From contig WPDH01000493.1 in the NCBI GenBank assembly GCA_019137255.1, positions 1 through 64,000 on the forward strand: DNA of 64,000 nt, in the 5' to 3' direction. Below the pieces are notes generated by a model. The model worked only from the letters and a program-made list of their open reading frames with translations, ran no database searches and was not told the DNA's origin. Shown piece by piece: positions 44,974 through 56,800 of this stretch (within the stretch, counting starts at the first letter, position 1; each line of letters begins with the position of its first letter). This DNA is from Corinectria fuckeliana. Its lineage: Eukaryota; Ascomycota; Sordariomycetes; Hypocreales; Nectriaceae. The position numbers and the translations under genes were made by a program.

Positions 44974-47900
44974 ATGCCGCGTGCTGATCGAAAGGAGGAC
45001 CGGTTGGGGACCTCGTGGGAAGAGGATACAATTTACTGCGAAGCAACCTGTGCACCTGAAGACGTGTTTTACGAAGGATCCGATAATGAAGACTACGCCA
45101 ACCCGACCTCTCGAAGACTCCGATACGAGGCCGCAGGCCAACGCTTCCTCGACGGGTATACGCCGCTCCTTCTCACAGCAAACTTGAAGGGGCCGTTCGA
45201 CAGGAGCTCGGGGTGGATGAACCCGTGGCAGTCGAAGCACCGCACAGCTGGGGCCTTTCTTGGCAAAAGGACGTCTCCCGAGATGCTTTTTAGGCAGCCG
45301 AAACATCAGCGGGATGCATCGATCCCCGAAACGGTTCAGGTCGGGCCCCATGACAGCATGGAGTGCCATCTCCCAAGCCCCGAGAGCCTTAAGCAGGCTT
45401 CTGTTGATGAGGTACATCCCTATTTGGAGGAGGACGAGCTAGTTATGGTCCAGAACTGGAGGACCACTGTGCAGCCAATTGCGAAAGATCAGTTCTGGGC
45501 CTCCACGCTGATAGAGAATAAATCCGAGAGGAAGAGGAAAGCAAAGAGCTCGGAATGGTTGCAAAAGTTGGCAAGCAAGCGGCGGCGAACAGAGCTGATG
45601 GAATCGGGATCTATCAACTCCCCTGTCCTGCGACGATCACGGACATCCTACAAAGAGCATTCTGGCAGATATCTAGGACGCAATCCTTCCTTCAGAAGCG
45701 TTCCTGGCAGACTGCCTTCCTCTACTGCCTTGCGCTTTTCCCCCATGCATAAGAACACCCGCCTTGGGCAGAGTACTGAAAACGACGACGATGACGACGA
45801 TAAGCTTACAGGTTCAATCAACGTCTCCTTCAGCAGCGCGCCCAGTCGGCTACAATCGCCAGCTAAGCGCCTTTTGTCTATTCGGCTGTCACCCAAGATG
45901 AATCTAAGAAAGCACGCACCTAAGGAGGCAGCAAAGGAATTAGACGATATCTTTTTCCTGAACAAGGCTACTACTATGGAAGCCGGTGCAAGTTTATCAT
46001 CACCCGTTTCACAGCAACAATTTTCTCAGGCCTCGACTCGAAGATCTCCTCGTCACAGTTTATCTCAGCAAAGCCTTGCGAAGCAGTCGCCAAGCCGGTC
46101 ACCCTCCTCACTTCAGCAAGTGACGAAAGTCTTTGAGAAGGTCGCCGAAGGATCCGACTCGGTCAAAGAAGGGTCTGAAGAGTTCGAAACTCAGAGAGAC
46201 CAGAGCTTTTGTTTCAGGATGCGACCAAAGCCTGAGAACGCCAACGACGACCAAGTGTACGCTGTCAACCAAATAAATGCGCCTTCGGGAGAGGCATGCG
46301 ATTTCGTCGATACAGAGTCATGGTCTGGACTATCTTCCTTAGGCGATGCAGAAGTCGAGCTACTGCGTGTCATAGACGACGACCCTGCTGAATCCAAAGA
46401 CTCGCGCTCGGAGAATGACGCGATTCCCGACTCCCCCGAAAGCGGCATTATGCAAAATAACGGAGATGTAATGTCTAGTGAGCTGTCGTCCTTGGCCAGT
46501 GAGGAATTTACAGGGTTCGACATGGATGCTCAGAGTGAAATCGACATTGAGATGGCAAATGACTCGGATACTTCAAGTGGTTCAGACACAGCAAGCGAGG
46601 CATCATCTGAGTCCGGGGATACCGTTGAGGTACCTCTAACGGAGCTATACGAGTCCGCAGTCCAGCAAGATATATCAGACAAGAAACCGCCACCCGGGAA
46701 TCATGTGGCACAGGCCAAGTGCCAATCGGCTTCTTGCGACGACGCAGACGAAGAAGATGGTTCTAAGAGATCACAGGAAGAATCAGGGAATGACGACACG
46801 GAAAGCGACATCTCATTGCAAATTTCAGATGCATTCGACCCAGCTCCTAGCGCCCAGGTTGAACTTTGCAAGTCTACGCCTCTACATCTCCTTAAGGGCT
46901 CGGTAAGGCGGTATGTCCCCAAGACCCTTTGGGGAAAACTAGCTCACTCCTCCTCTCCTGCACCAACGCCCAATCGCGAAGTCAACGAGTCCTCTCACTT
47001 TACCGCTGCCTTGAATGATGAGGCTTCAGAAGAAGGCTGGACCTCAGATGAATACTCCGCGCCAAATGAGAAACTTGATGAACTCATTCAGGGGCAGTGT
47101 GTCGATACATCAACAACCAGCAGCCAGATCTCTTCACTAGTGTCATCAGAACACGACGAAGAGGTCCTAGGAATAGACGGTCCAGTGGAGGCAGACGACA
47201 CGGATATAGAGCCAGAGCCACTCCCCATCTCTCAGCAAAGTCCTTGGGCTGAAAACAAACTCTCACAGTACGTGATGCTGGCTCAAAGCGTCATCTCTCA
47301 CTACGACAAACAAGACGTTGCCACGCCGCAAAACACCGACGACGCTCCTGCAGTAGAGACATCGGCATCTGAGACCTATTGCACAACTGAGTCTACTCAG
47401 CCGCTAATTACGACACAAGTTCGCACACCGAATGCCAATGATGCAGCGAAGATATCAGCGTTACATACGCTCACCACGTCTTCTGCTTCGAGCCAGATGC
47501 AGAGCCACGCCACCACATCCATTACACCGACCATCACACCGGTCGCGGCGCTGCGCCCATCAACACCGGAACCTCAATTCTCTGTCAAATCATTTGCCTC
47601 GTTCATGTCACCATCTCCGGAACGTCGGTCTCGTAAGTCAGTGTGCGCCGCATGGCAAGACTCAGGGTCCCGCCTGCCCAGCACGCAGGGCATCCTCGCA
47701 TCTGCCACCAAGAACCCTTGGCAAGCCAGCGTTTTACAGCGTCGCGTGTCGTGGGCGCCGCTGCCGCATGAGTTGTCAAGCCCGGCCACGAGTGTTGCGA
47801 TGCCGCCGCCATTGGAGCCGAGGGGCAGGCAAGTCTCGCCACCACCAGAAACCCCTATCGCGGAGCTGCCAACTTCGGGGGATGTCAAGTTTCACGAGCA

Positions 47901-48246
47901 TTTCACAGCTGTTGCGAACCGAACGAAAGGCGTACGACAACGTATCCTGCCTACAGCATCTCAGCGCCCGCTTGGTAGTCCGGAGACCCAGGCCATGGCC
48001 GAGACGTTCCTCTTTGCCGACCAGCTCCAGAAGCCAAGCTTTAAAGAGCAAGACGAGGAGAATATCAACTGTCAGCCGGAACCTGAACATGTCGAAGAGT
48101 CACAAGAGCCCCTAGACATTGTAGAAGACGTCATTCGCGAAATGGGAGGATATCTAGATACATGGAACCTGGACACGGAGTTGGATGAGGCCCGCAAGGC
48201 TGGCAGCGTGCAGACACCCCAGCTCACACAGAGCCCGTGGTGGTGA
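44974..48246 (+). CDS. Serine-rich protein of unknown function, probably nuclear
   Basis: An intron-free frame of 1090 residues that I do not recognise as a named family. The first 110 residues are the most ordered part (DRLGTSWEEDTIYCEATCAP, then NPWQSKHRTAGAFLGKRTSPE) and look conserved. A basic cluster near residues 180-210 (SERKRKAKSS ... LASKRRRTELM) resembles a bipartite nuclear localisation signal. The middle is Ser/Asp/Glu-rich with an acidic DDDDDD run near 270. The C-terminus regains structure (IVEDVIREMGGYLDTWNLD) and ends in PWW. The length, ATG choice and absence of stops over 3.3 kb support a real gene. Fungal annotations sometimes call such Ser/Arg-rich proteins 'protamine-like', but nothing here proves that. 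It shares a promoter with the SIN scaffold. Confidence 0.75.
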   Translation: MPRADRKEDRLGTSWEEDTIYCEATCAPEDVFYEGSDNEDYANPTSRRLRYEAAGQRFLDGYTPLLLTANLKGPFDRSSGWMNPWQSKHRTAGAFLGKRTSPEMLFRQPKHQRDASIPETVQVGPHDSMECHLPSPESLKQASVDEVHPYLEEDELVMVQNWRTTVQPIAKDQFWASTLIENKSERKRKAKSSEWLQKLASKRRRTELMESGSINSPVLRRSRTSYKEHSGRYLGRNPSFRSVPGRLPSSTALRFSPMHKNTRLGQSTENDDDDDDKLTGSINVSFSSAPSRLQSPAKRLLSIRLSPKMNLRKHAPKEAAKELDDIFFLNKATTMEAGASLSSPVSQQQFSQASTRRSPRHSLSQQSLAKQSPSRSPSSLQQVTKVFEKVAEGSDSVKEGSEEFETQRDQSFCFRMRPKPENANDDQVYAVNQINAPSGEACDFVDTESWSGLSSLGDAEVELLRVIDDDPAESKDSRSENDAIPDSPESGIMQNNGDVMSSELSSLASEEFTGFDMDAQSEIDIEMANDSDTSSGSDTASEASSESGDTVEVPLTELYESAVQQDISDKKPPPGNHVAQAKCQSASCDDADEEDGSKRSQEESGNDDTESDISLQISDAFDPAPSAQVELCKSTPLHLLKGSVRRYVPKTLWGKLAHSSSPAPTPNREVNESSHFTAALNDEASEEGWTSDEYSAPNEKLDELIQGQCVDTSTTSSQISSLVSSEHDEEVLGIDGPVEADDTDIEPEPLPISQQSPWAENKLSQYVMLAQSVISHYDKQDVATPQNTDDAPAVETSASETYCTTESTQPLITTQVRTPNANDAAKISALHTLTTSSASSQMQSHATTSITPTITPVAALRPSTPEPQFSVKSFASFMSPSPERRSRKSVCAAWQDSGSRLPSTQGILASATKNPWQASVLQRRVSWAPLPHELSSPATSVAMPPPLEPRGRQVSPPPETPIAELPTSGDVKFHEHFTAVANRTKGVRQRILPTASQRPLGSPETQAMAETFLFADQLQKPSFKEQDEENINCQPEPEHVEESQEPLDIVEDVIREMGGYLDTWNLDTELDEARKAGSVQTPQLTQSPWW

Positions 48247-51200
48247 GCTTTTTTGGAGCTGATCGCTATTTCTTTTTCTTTTTTCTTGCAGCCTTTTTGT
48301 AATCATACCCGTGGAGGACATCGGCTTGGCTTGTGATGATGAAGTACACAGATATTGGACTTTTGCTCAGGCAACTTATGGAGTTCATAGGGTAAGGAAC
48401 TTGCAGGACACAACTGCAATATTCATGATAGCCAGTAGAGTGGCTCGACGTTTGTAGCGAAGATGCCTTCGTATTAACTACGTCTGTGGGTTTGAATTGA
48501 AAGCGTCACTCGGGATCGCGGATGCGGACTGTCAAGGGACTCTCGATACATGTGACATGTCAAGCACCAGACGCAAGTCTTCGCGCATCCGCCTCATTCA
48601 CCCGTACTCAGGGGCAATTACCCTAACGGCGCAGCCTTCGTTACACCCCTGCGGGCCTCATCTACCGGCCGTAGGCCATGAGTCTGCGAGGCCAACGCTG
48701 ATTCGTCAAGCTCCCCAGCTACGTGTCCGATTTCTTTGGCAGAAGTCCGCGCTGGGTCTTCGCTGTCCCGGCTTCGCCATGCTGTTTTTGCACGAATATC
48801 TAGACATATACACACACCCTCCCCTCCCTTGATGTGCGGTGAGGCGGCACTGCATCAGGGCTGTAGAGCCCGCGTCCTGGATCCTGGGGGGGGGGCACAT
48901 GGCCGCGAGGGCAGATGTCTATGGACGAAGGAGTACCAGGGGCTCTGGATCGCGGGTCTGCGGTGAAGCTCGGTAGTCAGACAAGCGTGGGCGTCATGTT
49001 GTGATTGGGAGATTAGAGACAACAAGCTTTTTCAAAAACCTAGGGGCCGTGACGAATGCTCGGGAGGTGTCGTCGATGCCTGTGGCGATCTAACCAGGAG
49101 ATGTCTCCGCGGGGATGCCGGTGAAGTAAGAAGTGGGACCGTCTTCATCCAGTCCGGTCCCGGGACGGCATGCCTGCGCTGGTGCGGACAGCTCATTAGT
49201 CAATCGGATAGGGCGGGCGGCCTACATACGTGATGTCTGGTTGCAATGCGGCTTGTTGCGACGTCCTGCGAGCTTCTCGAATGTCGTCTTCGTATTAGTC
49301 AGATACTAGTGCTGGACTGCTGTTGCAAGACGACCCCGTCACCGCATCACATCATTTACCGTATCCGAAAAGCTGAATGATATGAAGCTCCCTGGAGAGG
49401 AAGCACACGTGTTCTCTATGTTTTCTATCAGCCGGGGAGGACCAAGCGGCTCAGCTGCGCAGCTAGACGGAGATGGATGGAACTTGGTCAGACAGCTCCG
49501 TCTAAGACGTTTAGCCACAGGTGAGACAATAGAGATCCAGGCCGTAGATCTGTTAACGCACCTGTTATGCTAATCAGAGACTCTTCGCGGTGGCGAATTC
49601 TAGCTCTTACTCCAGTACGTCAAGCATGTGACCGCCTCCTCTTGTTGGAGCGGGTTTGCCGTTCTCCCCTAGACCCAACCCGCAGCCAGACTCAACGACC
49701 TCGAAGACATCGAGCTCGACACAGAAGCATATTTGAATCCCCGTCGCAAACACATTAGACTCGGTAGGGGATTCTTCTGCTGGTTGGCAGCTCGCATCGC
49801 TAGATGAGAGGCACGTTGCTCGTAGGCGGATCGCGATTGGCCGTTGCGAGTCGACGGGCGACATGCACATCGCCAAGCCAGTGCTGCCAGAGCATGCCTG
49901 CGAAGAGAGACAGTGTCTTGCTAAAGGTCGGGGTAACGGACAAGCTGCGTCGACTGGGCGATCCGGCCAAGGGTTCAGTCGGCTCAGGGCTCTTGGCTTG
50001 GAGTTGATCTGGCTGGGGCAGGCAAGGGGAGTTGAGGTATTAGTCTGGGTGGTAATTATTGTGTTCGCTTTAGCTTCGTAGTAGACCGCGGGCGGTGCCG
50101 TTTGGGCTTGTCTTTTTGCGTCAACCGGGAACGCCTACCCGCCCCATCCGATCAGCCGCCCGGAGCAAGCAATTGATTATTTAGAGGACTGGCTGGAAGA
50201 ATTAGCCTATAGATTCCAGGCTTGGCCAGGCCGCCGGGGACGGTTATTTTCCCGGTCAATATAGTAGGGTGGGTATAGGGTAGCTTCTTTCGCCTGATAT
50301 CAAGGAATTGTATTCATACCGCTCGAGGTTGCAAGACAATGAGCAGAATGATAGCCGGTACTATCTAGCCAGCAAACCAAATAACTGCAACTACAACTGC
50401 ATCCGTGGGTCAATCTCGCAGCGCCAGTTGCCGGGTGGAGCGTTACTGGCTGTGACTGTGTCTTGCGGCGTCCAGCATGTGCATGGCATTGGCTGCTTCG
50501 CATGGCGTTGCATGGCATTGGATCGTCTAGACTAGAGCTAGCGGTGTCGTTGACGGATTCCGATTAAGGACACGCCCCTAGGACTAGGACCAGCGGTGGT
50601 GGATGGGCATGCAGAAGGGAAAAAAGAAAGCACATTGTAATTAATCCGAACCCTTTACAGTGTCGCAGCGTTGAGATGATTGTACGAATGTTAGTGGGCA
50701 ATGTATGTACGAGATGATGGATAAATGAGCAATTGTGGCTGGGCCATTCAACAATGACGGACGGAAAACGTGTCGATGTCCGCGTCGATAGTGCGTGCCA
50801 GGACAAGGCGATGCGCTGGCACTGATGATAGCTGGAAACTCGGTCAGCGATTAAAGATGCGCCAAGCATAACCGGGACTGACAGACCGTTGAAGCCGGTA
50901 CCAATCCAAGTCATGTGTGCTGCTCCTCTAGGTTTGGCCCCAAAAACTGAGGGAGGGAGGACTCTCAAGGTGAGTGGGTAGCGTAGCGATCCCGGCCGTG
51001 TAAAAGCCGGGGAGATAGACCTAGATACTGGCGGAGAACTAGATTAGTAGTAGCACCAGCTCCGCATCTCCAAAGTTCGAACCTGAACAGGTGACCGACT
51101 GCTTCGTACATAGGTATGGACCTTATCACGATGGACGATGTCATGAACTTTGCCCGCATTCTGGTCGTCACATGACAATCAATCCGAGCCCCGACTTATC

Positions 51201-51251
51201 CCAAACAGTTGGTCCGCCGGCCCCGCATTGACTAAGTAGCAAGCCCCGCGA

Positions 51252-51275
51252 GGGAGACGGAGACGGAGACGGAGA
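51252..51275. repeat. GGAGAC hexanucleotide repeat
   Basis: Nearly four tandem GGAGAC units. Simple-sequence repeat in the gene-free stretch. Confidence 0.85.
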
Positions 51276-52483
51276 ATGGAGTGATTTGGTGGGGACGGCG
51301 CGATAACGGGACATGTCGACGATGCGCTGAGAAGTGGTCCGTCAAATGCATCTCTTTGAAATGGTGTAAACGGAATACCCCAAACGGGATTAGCTGGGCT
51401 TTGATGAAACCCAAGCCACCCAGCCCGTCTTCCTCCAAGTGTCAGTTTGTCATACTTGTTATGCGACCTCCTTGTAATGTACGGTAGGCTAATTAATTAG
51501 TTGCCTACTATGTAGGTAGTCAGTAACCGAAACCTGGTCTGCCCGGGTCAGCAGAGGCCGAAAACGCCATCAGCCAATCACCGTGGCCAATTGGTAAGAG
51601 AAATTCTGCCACCGGCCTCATGACAAGAATCACAAGTTGCAAATCACGATGGCGCAAGGGCAGGGGAAGGGTAAGGTAAGATACGCACGGGTAAGGCAAG
51701 GGAAGAGGAAGGGGACCTCCCTGTCAGTGTTTTGGGCAGCAGGCCTCACCAGTGCGGCCGGGTTGATGCCCAGACCCGGAGCCCGACTCCATAGCTGTAG
51801 TTGGTAATTAGAGAATGGAGCTTTTAGCAAGCACCTTGTTGGAATGGCTCCGCTCACGATAGTTGCAACTTGCGCTCGCCGACAGCAACGGGGCAGCGCA
51901 GCGGGTCGGGGGCCCAGAATCGATGCAGGACTGGTGGCTCTGAGAGGGTCGCCAGTTGACTTCATGATAAGGTCATGCATGGGAGATCTGACGCTTGCTG
52001 CCGATGTCGATGTGGAGCTACCTAAGGAGTGTCCGAAAGCGGGACTGCCTAATAAGAGCATGTATGTACTCTGACGCACACAACACACACAATGGAAACA
52101 AGACAAGACAGCATTGCCTGGCGATAGTCCAGCACATTAACCTAACGCTTTCAGTGCCGAGAGGGACGTAAGCCCATCAATTGATGCGTGCATGTGTTGG
52201 CATGTGTATAGGCACGGATGAACTGAAGCGATGCTAACTAAGATGGTGTTGTCGAACTCTACTTTGAACGAATAGGCAAACCGACTGATGGCACGGAGAA
52301 CTAGATAAGGCATATACGTATTCGTACATTTTACAACACAAGACGATACCGGAACTTTGCCCATCTCGATGGACGTGATTTCGAGATGCACGCACACCCC
52401 CTCCTAGAAATTGCCATCGAACTCGACCCAAATACAACGGCTATCCCCGATTCCCACACCGGCAGGCCCAAGCGGAGGGTCAA

Positions 52484-52636
52484 GCTTCTACAGTGGGATG
52501 CAGAAGATTTGAACCCTCTTTAAGTCACTAGTCACGTGCCGAGAATTTTCAGTATGTGTTTATTACTTGATTAGGTTAGTGTACACTTTCAGTACTTGAA
52601 AATGGGCTCAAACTTTTTGCACCCCACTGTAGAAGC
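52484..52636. mobile_element. MITE-like element with terminal inverted repeats
   Basis: The left arm (52484-52516) reads GCTTCTACAGTGGGATGCAG and then AAGATTTGAACCC. The right arm, read as reverse complement from 52636, begins GCTTCTACAGTGGGGTGCAA and continues AAAGTTTGAGCCC. Over 33 nt the arms differ at five positions, all A/G transitions. If the TA dinucleotides at 52489-52490 and 52630-52631 are target-site duplications, the element proper is 139 bp (52491-52629), beginning CAGTGGG and ending CCCACTG, as expected of non-autonomous Tc1/mariner-pogo elements (family knowledge). The identity of the outer GCTTC/GAAGC bases makes the exact border uncertain. No coding capacity is present. Confidence 0.7.
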
Positions 52637-53544
52637 GCCTTGTTTCCTCGCCTCGACTTGAAAACGAGAAAACGAGATAACAAGACGCGATGTCCAAAAA
52701 CTCCGACACGTGGTGGGGAGGAGAGCCGGTCTCCGAGGTTGAACTCCGTAGGCGGAGGCGGTGGTGGGGCCCCATTCACCAAGGTGCCCAGGTAAGCCTA
52801 CCTAATTCGCTGCCGGGGGGAGTGAACAGTTCTGAGTTGACACCAGCGGCCTGGAAATGGACTCCATCCCCAGGGTGAGAACCCCACGAAACGCCCCTGT
52901 GGCCTAGCGCAAAATCCGCTTCCACTGACGGCCTCCCATCGAGACCACGGAACCCGTCAGGCTGAGCTGTCTCCCAGCCCAGATGTTCCGTTCCATCCTT
53001 GACTGCTTGGCTTGAGACCTGGTAAAACACTCCCCTGAGGAGAACGGGAAGAGGCCGGGTGGATTGTAGACGGGAGCAACGGCTTGGCCAGCAGTAACAC
53101 GGCAGCGCGGCCAAGCACGACCCTTCTACCCGGAGGGCCGGTGGTGCCAGCCCAACCCAGCCCAGTCCAGTCAAGGCCGGTGTACATACTTAGTACGAAT
53201 GCTGGCTGGTATATGGCTTCCTTGGTAGCAAATAACAACCGAGCGAGCGATAGACCGTGATGTGCTGTAAGGATGCTGTAAGAATGAGGTGCTGTTTGCT
53301 CCAGGTCTTGGGGACACTCCCCCCGGTTCTCCAGGCGCGCCCCTCGGTGGCGCTGCCAGGTTGCGTGTGCCTGTGGCCGCCCTGTGAACTGCAGTGGGCC
53401 AATTTGGTGGCACTCCCGTCCGCTTGTGACACTCCCTTGTGGGGATCGCGAAATGCAAAAAATGCAAACCTGAAAGTGGAGGGGCAAAAGGCAGCCCGCC
53501 CGCGCCCGGGCCAGGCAGTTCTACTAAAAGTCCAGGGCCTTCCA

Positions 53545-53583
53545 GGACCTAAGGACCCAAGGACCTAAGGACCTAAGGACCCC
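53545..53583. repeat. 8-bp minisatellite GGACCTAA
   Basis: About five tandem copies of GGACCTAA or close variants (GGACCCAA, GGACCCCA) lie some 200 nt before the Kcs1 start, in its presumed promoter or leader. Confidence 0.8.
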
Positions 53584-53770
53584 AGCGAGACCCAGTGAGA
53601 TTGCCCGACAGTGCCCACCGCCGCTTGTACGAATCATTGGATTCCTCCCACCGCCGACAAACCCCGGGCGACTTCTCTCGCTCTTGCAACACTCGCTCGT
53701 ACTCTGCCGCTCACACTTCTCGTCCGCATCTCGTCCGCATCTCCCTCTGTCGCGCTCCTTTGCACGCCCA

Positions 53771-53833
53771 ATGTTCGCCCCATGTCCAGCCCGCATTCTG
53801 AGTACGAAAATGCCGCGCCCGCTGTTCCAATGA
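53771..53833 (+). promoter_or_regulatory. Overlapping uORF at the Kcs1 start
   Basis: An ATG at 53771, 11 nt before the chosen start, opens 20 codons in another frame and ends with TGA at 53831-53833, past the main ATG. Both starts have C at -3, so leaky scanning is plausible. Its presence in the mRNA is not known. Confidence 0.3.
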
Positions 53834-56800
53834 GTCTGTCCTTGAGCAGCCGGACAGCGGCAGCGGCGACGGCAGCCCCGGATTCCACGCCAGAGGCTGC
53901 CCCAGAGGCTCAAGACGCTGCAGTCGCAGAAGTCACAGCGGCACAATCGCTGGCAGAGTCACTGACTGCCCCGGAGCCGCTGCCAGCACCCCGGGGCGAG
54001 GCGTCGCAAAACACTTGGACCCCGGCTGCTGCCAATCCCAACCCCAACCTCAATCCCACTCCCACTCACACTCCCACTCACACTCCCACTCCCACCTCCG
54101 TCACCATTCCCACCACCGCCCTCACGACCACGACCACAACTCCTCCAGCCAATCCTCCCACCAACGTGCTGTCCCAAATCTCCCCTTCTCCCTCCCATAC
54201 CTCAGCCTCCTCCTGCGCTGGCCATCTCACTCCCTTGTCATCCGCCGACAACGTGCCCACACCTATGCCGGTTCCCGCGCCGGTCCCAGCGCCCACGCAT
54301 GTCCCCAGTGGTGATGCCAATCCTGGCGACGCCAGCAATATAAAGCCCCGAGGTGCCGGTTCACTGCCGCGCCAGTCTGGCCCTTCCTTGCTCTCCCAGG
54401 CCTTGGCTTCAGCTCGTGGCATCCCGTCTTCCATAAACACATCTTCGACTCTTGCTGCAACTCACCTGCCTAGCGGTCGACCGTCGACGAGACAGCAACC
54501 CCCGACGCCTACCACCCCCACCACACCGATATCTCCCACGACAGTCACCCCAGTCGCGACCGCTCCCGTTCTCACTTCACCGTCTGACCGCGACATCACC
54601 GTCCCCCTCACCAACCGCCCCCCTCAAGATGCCCCGGCCCAATGCGGCGTCTCTAGATCGTTGACAGGAGCCGCTTCTAAACCCATCGACATGGCCTCCT
54701 CCACCGCCCTTACTACCGCCCTCACCATGGGCACCCTCGCCGGACGCGAGGCCGCCAGCGTCCCATCCTCCTTCACCCACTCGACGCTCGCCCACTTTCG
54801 GGATATCACTGTCGACACCTGCCACGACTTGGACGTCCCCCGTCGGACCTCAACCTCTCTCGACATTGATCTTGACAGTCCTTACAGTTCCCGATCTTTC
54901 CCCCACATTACACCACTCGAAGACCTGATCCGAAAAAAAACCGAACGTCATGACGTTAAGGCGCCTGCGAAACTCATGCGACAGGATGATGGAGATGATG
55001 CCCATCGGCAGGCCCGGCGGCCTGCCCCCTCGCACTGGTCCAATACGGCTCCCGAAAAGAGGGAGAAGATATGGTCTATCGGCTCCGGTGAAGGTGACGG
55101 GGAAGATGGTTTGGTTGAAAAGTCGGTCACCGAGGCAATGGCAGGCGTTGAACCTAGCACGAGGAGTCGAAAGTCCAGTTACAGCCTCCGGTTCTTCAAG
55201 GAAGGTCTCCCTGCTGAGGAAAAGATTCGTCGGAAGGATTCCAGACATGCGACCAAAGAAAAGCTTATTCCCACTGTGGAAGAGGTCGGTGAGCCTAAAC
55301 CTCGAGACATGCAAGACCAGACCGCCGCCAAGCAACCTTCTGTGAGCCGACTTCGACCTGAAGATCGAAGTTCCTCACAATCCGAAGCGCAATTGCAGTC
55401 GTCTCCAACTGCTGGTGAGCCCTCGGTGCTTAGCACATCGCTTGGCGAAGATTACTTTACTTTTGCCGTCGGTGGCTCTACGATCGACAAAGACAGACCG
55501 TCGTCGTGGGCGGCGCGAGTCCCCAGGTTTCAATCTGCCGATCACACCGAGACCGAGCCCGTGGGAACATCAGGCCAGGTGGGGCCAACCCCGGTTGCCG
55601 AGGTCGATGCCGACTTTCATGCCGACTTGGTGGATACTCGACGGAAGTCAGGTGACAGTTCCAGTACTGAGGTCGCAGGATCCCACGATGACGGAGATGC
55701 GGACGAATCGGGCGAGGAAAAGATCTCATCTGCTGTGTTCCTGCCTCACCAGGAACTGCGGGAATCTTGCGTACCTGTAGGCGAGACTCATCAAGAGAGG
55801 GCTACCGCCCGGGCCTCCAGATCGCGGACCCTCTCCCAGACTAAGCAGCACCCGTGGCTTGTCAAGGCCGATGAGCCCGAGCCCGAGATCCAGGAAAAGG
55901 ATGAACCTCCATATGGCCTCTCTCGCCTTCCATCGCGCGAGAGCCTTGCTTCAAGACGCGGAGGCATTGTTGCCGAGAGGCTCGAAGAGTGCCCCCTCGT
56001 CGAGGATGATGAAGTGAAGACCGTTGCTACTCCCATGTCCAACCACCCCCAAGCTGTGAATCAGTCTGAAGAGCATGCCCATGACCTCCAACACCACATC
56101 CCGGAGCCCCTTCAGGCCATTGAGCTCATTCCATATAAGCACCAAGTCGGTGGACACACTACTCTGTGGCGCTTTTCTCGCAGAGCCGTCTGTAAACAGC
56201 TCAACAACCGGGAAAATGAATTCTACGAGACTATTGAAAGTTATCACCGTGATTTGCTGCCTTTTCTCCCTCGGTACGTTGAAACCAGCCGGCAGGCTTT
56301 TCGTGAGGCTTCAACATGAGCCGATTTCCCATTCTGGCGAAGTCCTTGGACTAACATAGCCCTTAGTTACATTGGAGTTTTAAATGTTACCTTCCAGAAA
56401 CAGACGCGTCGAAAGAGTACTTCCAAGAAGGATGATGGTGCGGCAGCGGAACGAAAGAAACTGCAGGAGCTGGCGGCAACGAATCGTGCGGAGCCAGAAA
56501 AGAATGATCGAAAGGCTTCTCATGGGAGGGTTATCAGCCAGTCCCTAGCCAACAGCAGCATTCCCATCCCGACGGTGACCTTTGACGACAACCGGCATAT
56601 CCTTCCTCGCAACTTGCTCCAGCCTTCCCCACTACCAGATTCGTTCCGACGCCGAAGTATTTCTACGACCAAAGTTTCAGCCTCGTCGAGACCAACCACG
56701 CAGACTCGTCCGCCAATGGAGGACAGGCCAAACAGCTGGGGTGCAACGACGGTCAACAAGCGGCTACGCAACGAGGTGTTCAACGATGCCTTCCTCAAAG

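Larger units (their letters stand above)
48247..53781. other. 5.5 kb stretch without a recognisable gene
   Basis: No gene is supported. The region contains a GGAGAC hexamer repeat (51252-51275), the inverted word CCTACTATGTAGG (51504-51516), a MITE-like inverted-repeat element (52484-52636), and an 8-bp minisatellite (53545-53583) just before the Kcs1 gene. The last 300 nt or so are probably the Kcs1 promoter and leader. Short frames on both strands lack family features. Confidence 0.5.

Noticed and set aside
52487..52520. tRNA-like T-arm (GGGTTCAAATC on the minus strand)
   Set aside because: The T stem does not pair and no acceptor, D or anticodon arms fit. The sequence is one arm of the inverted-repeat element.
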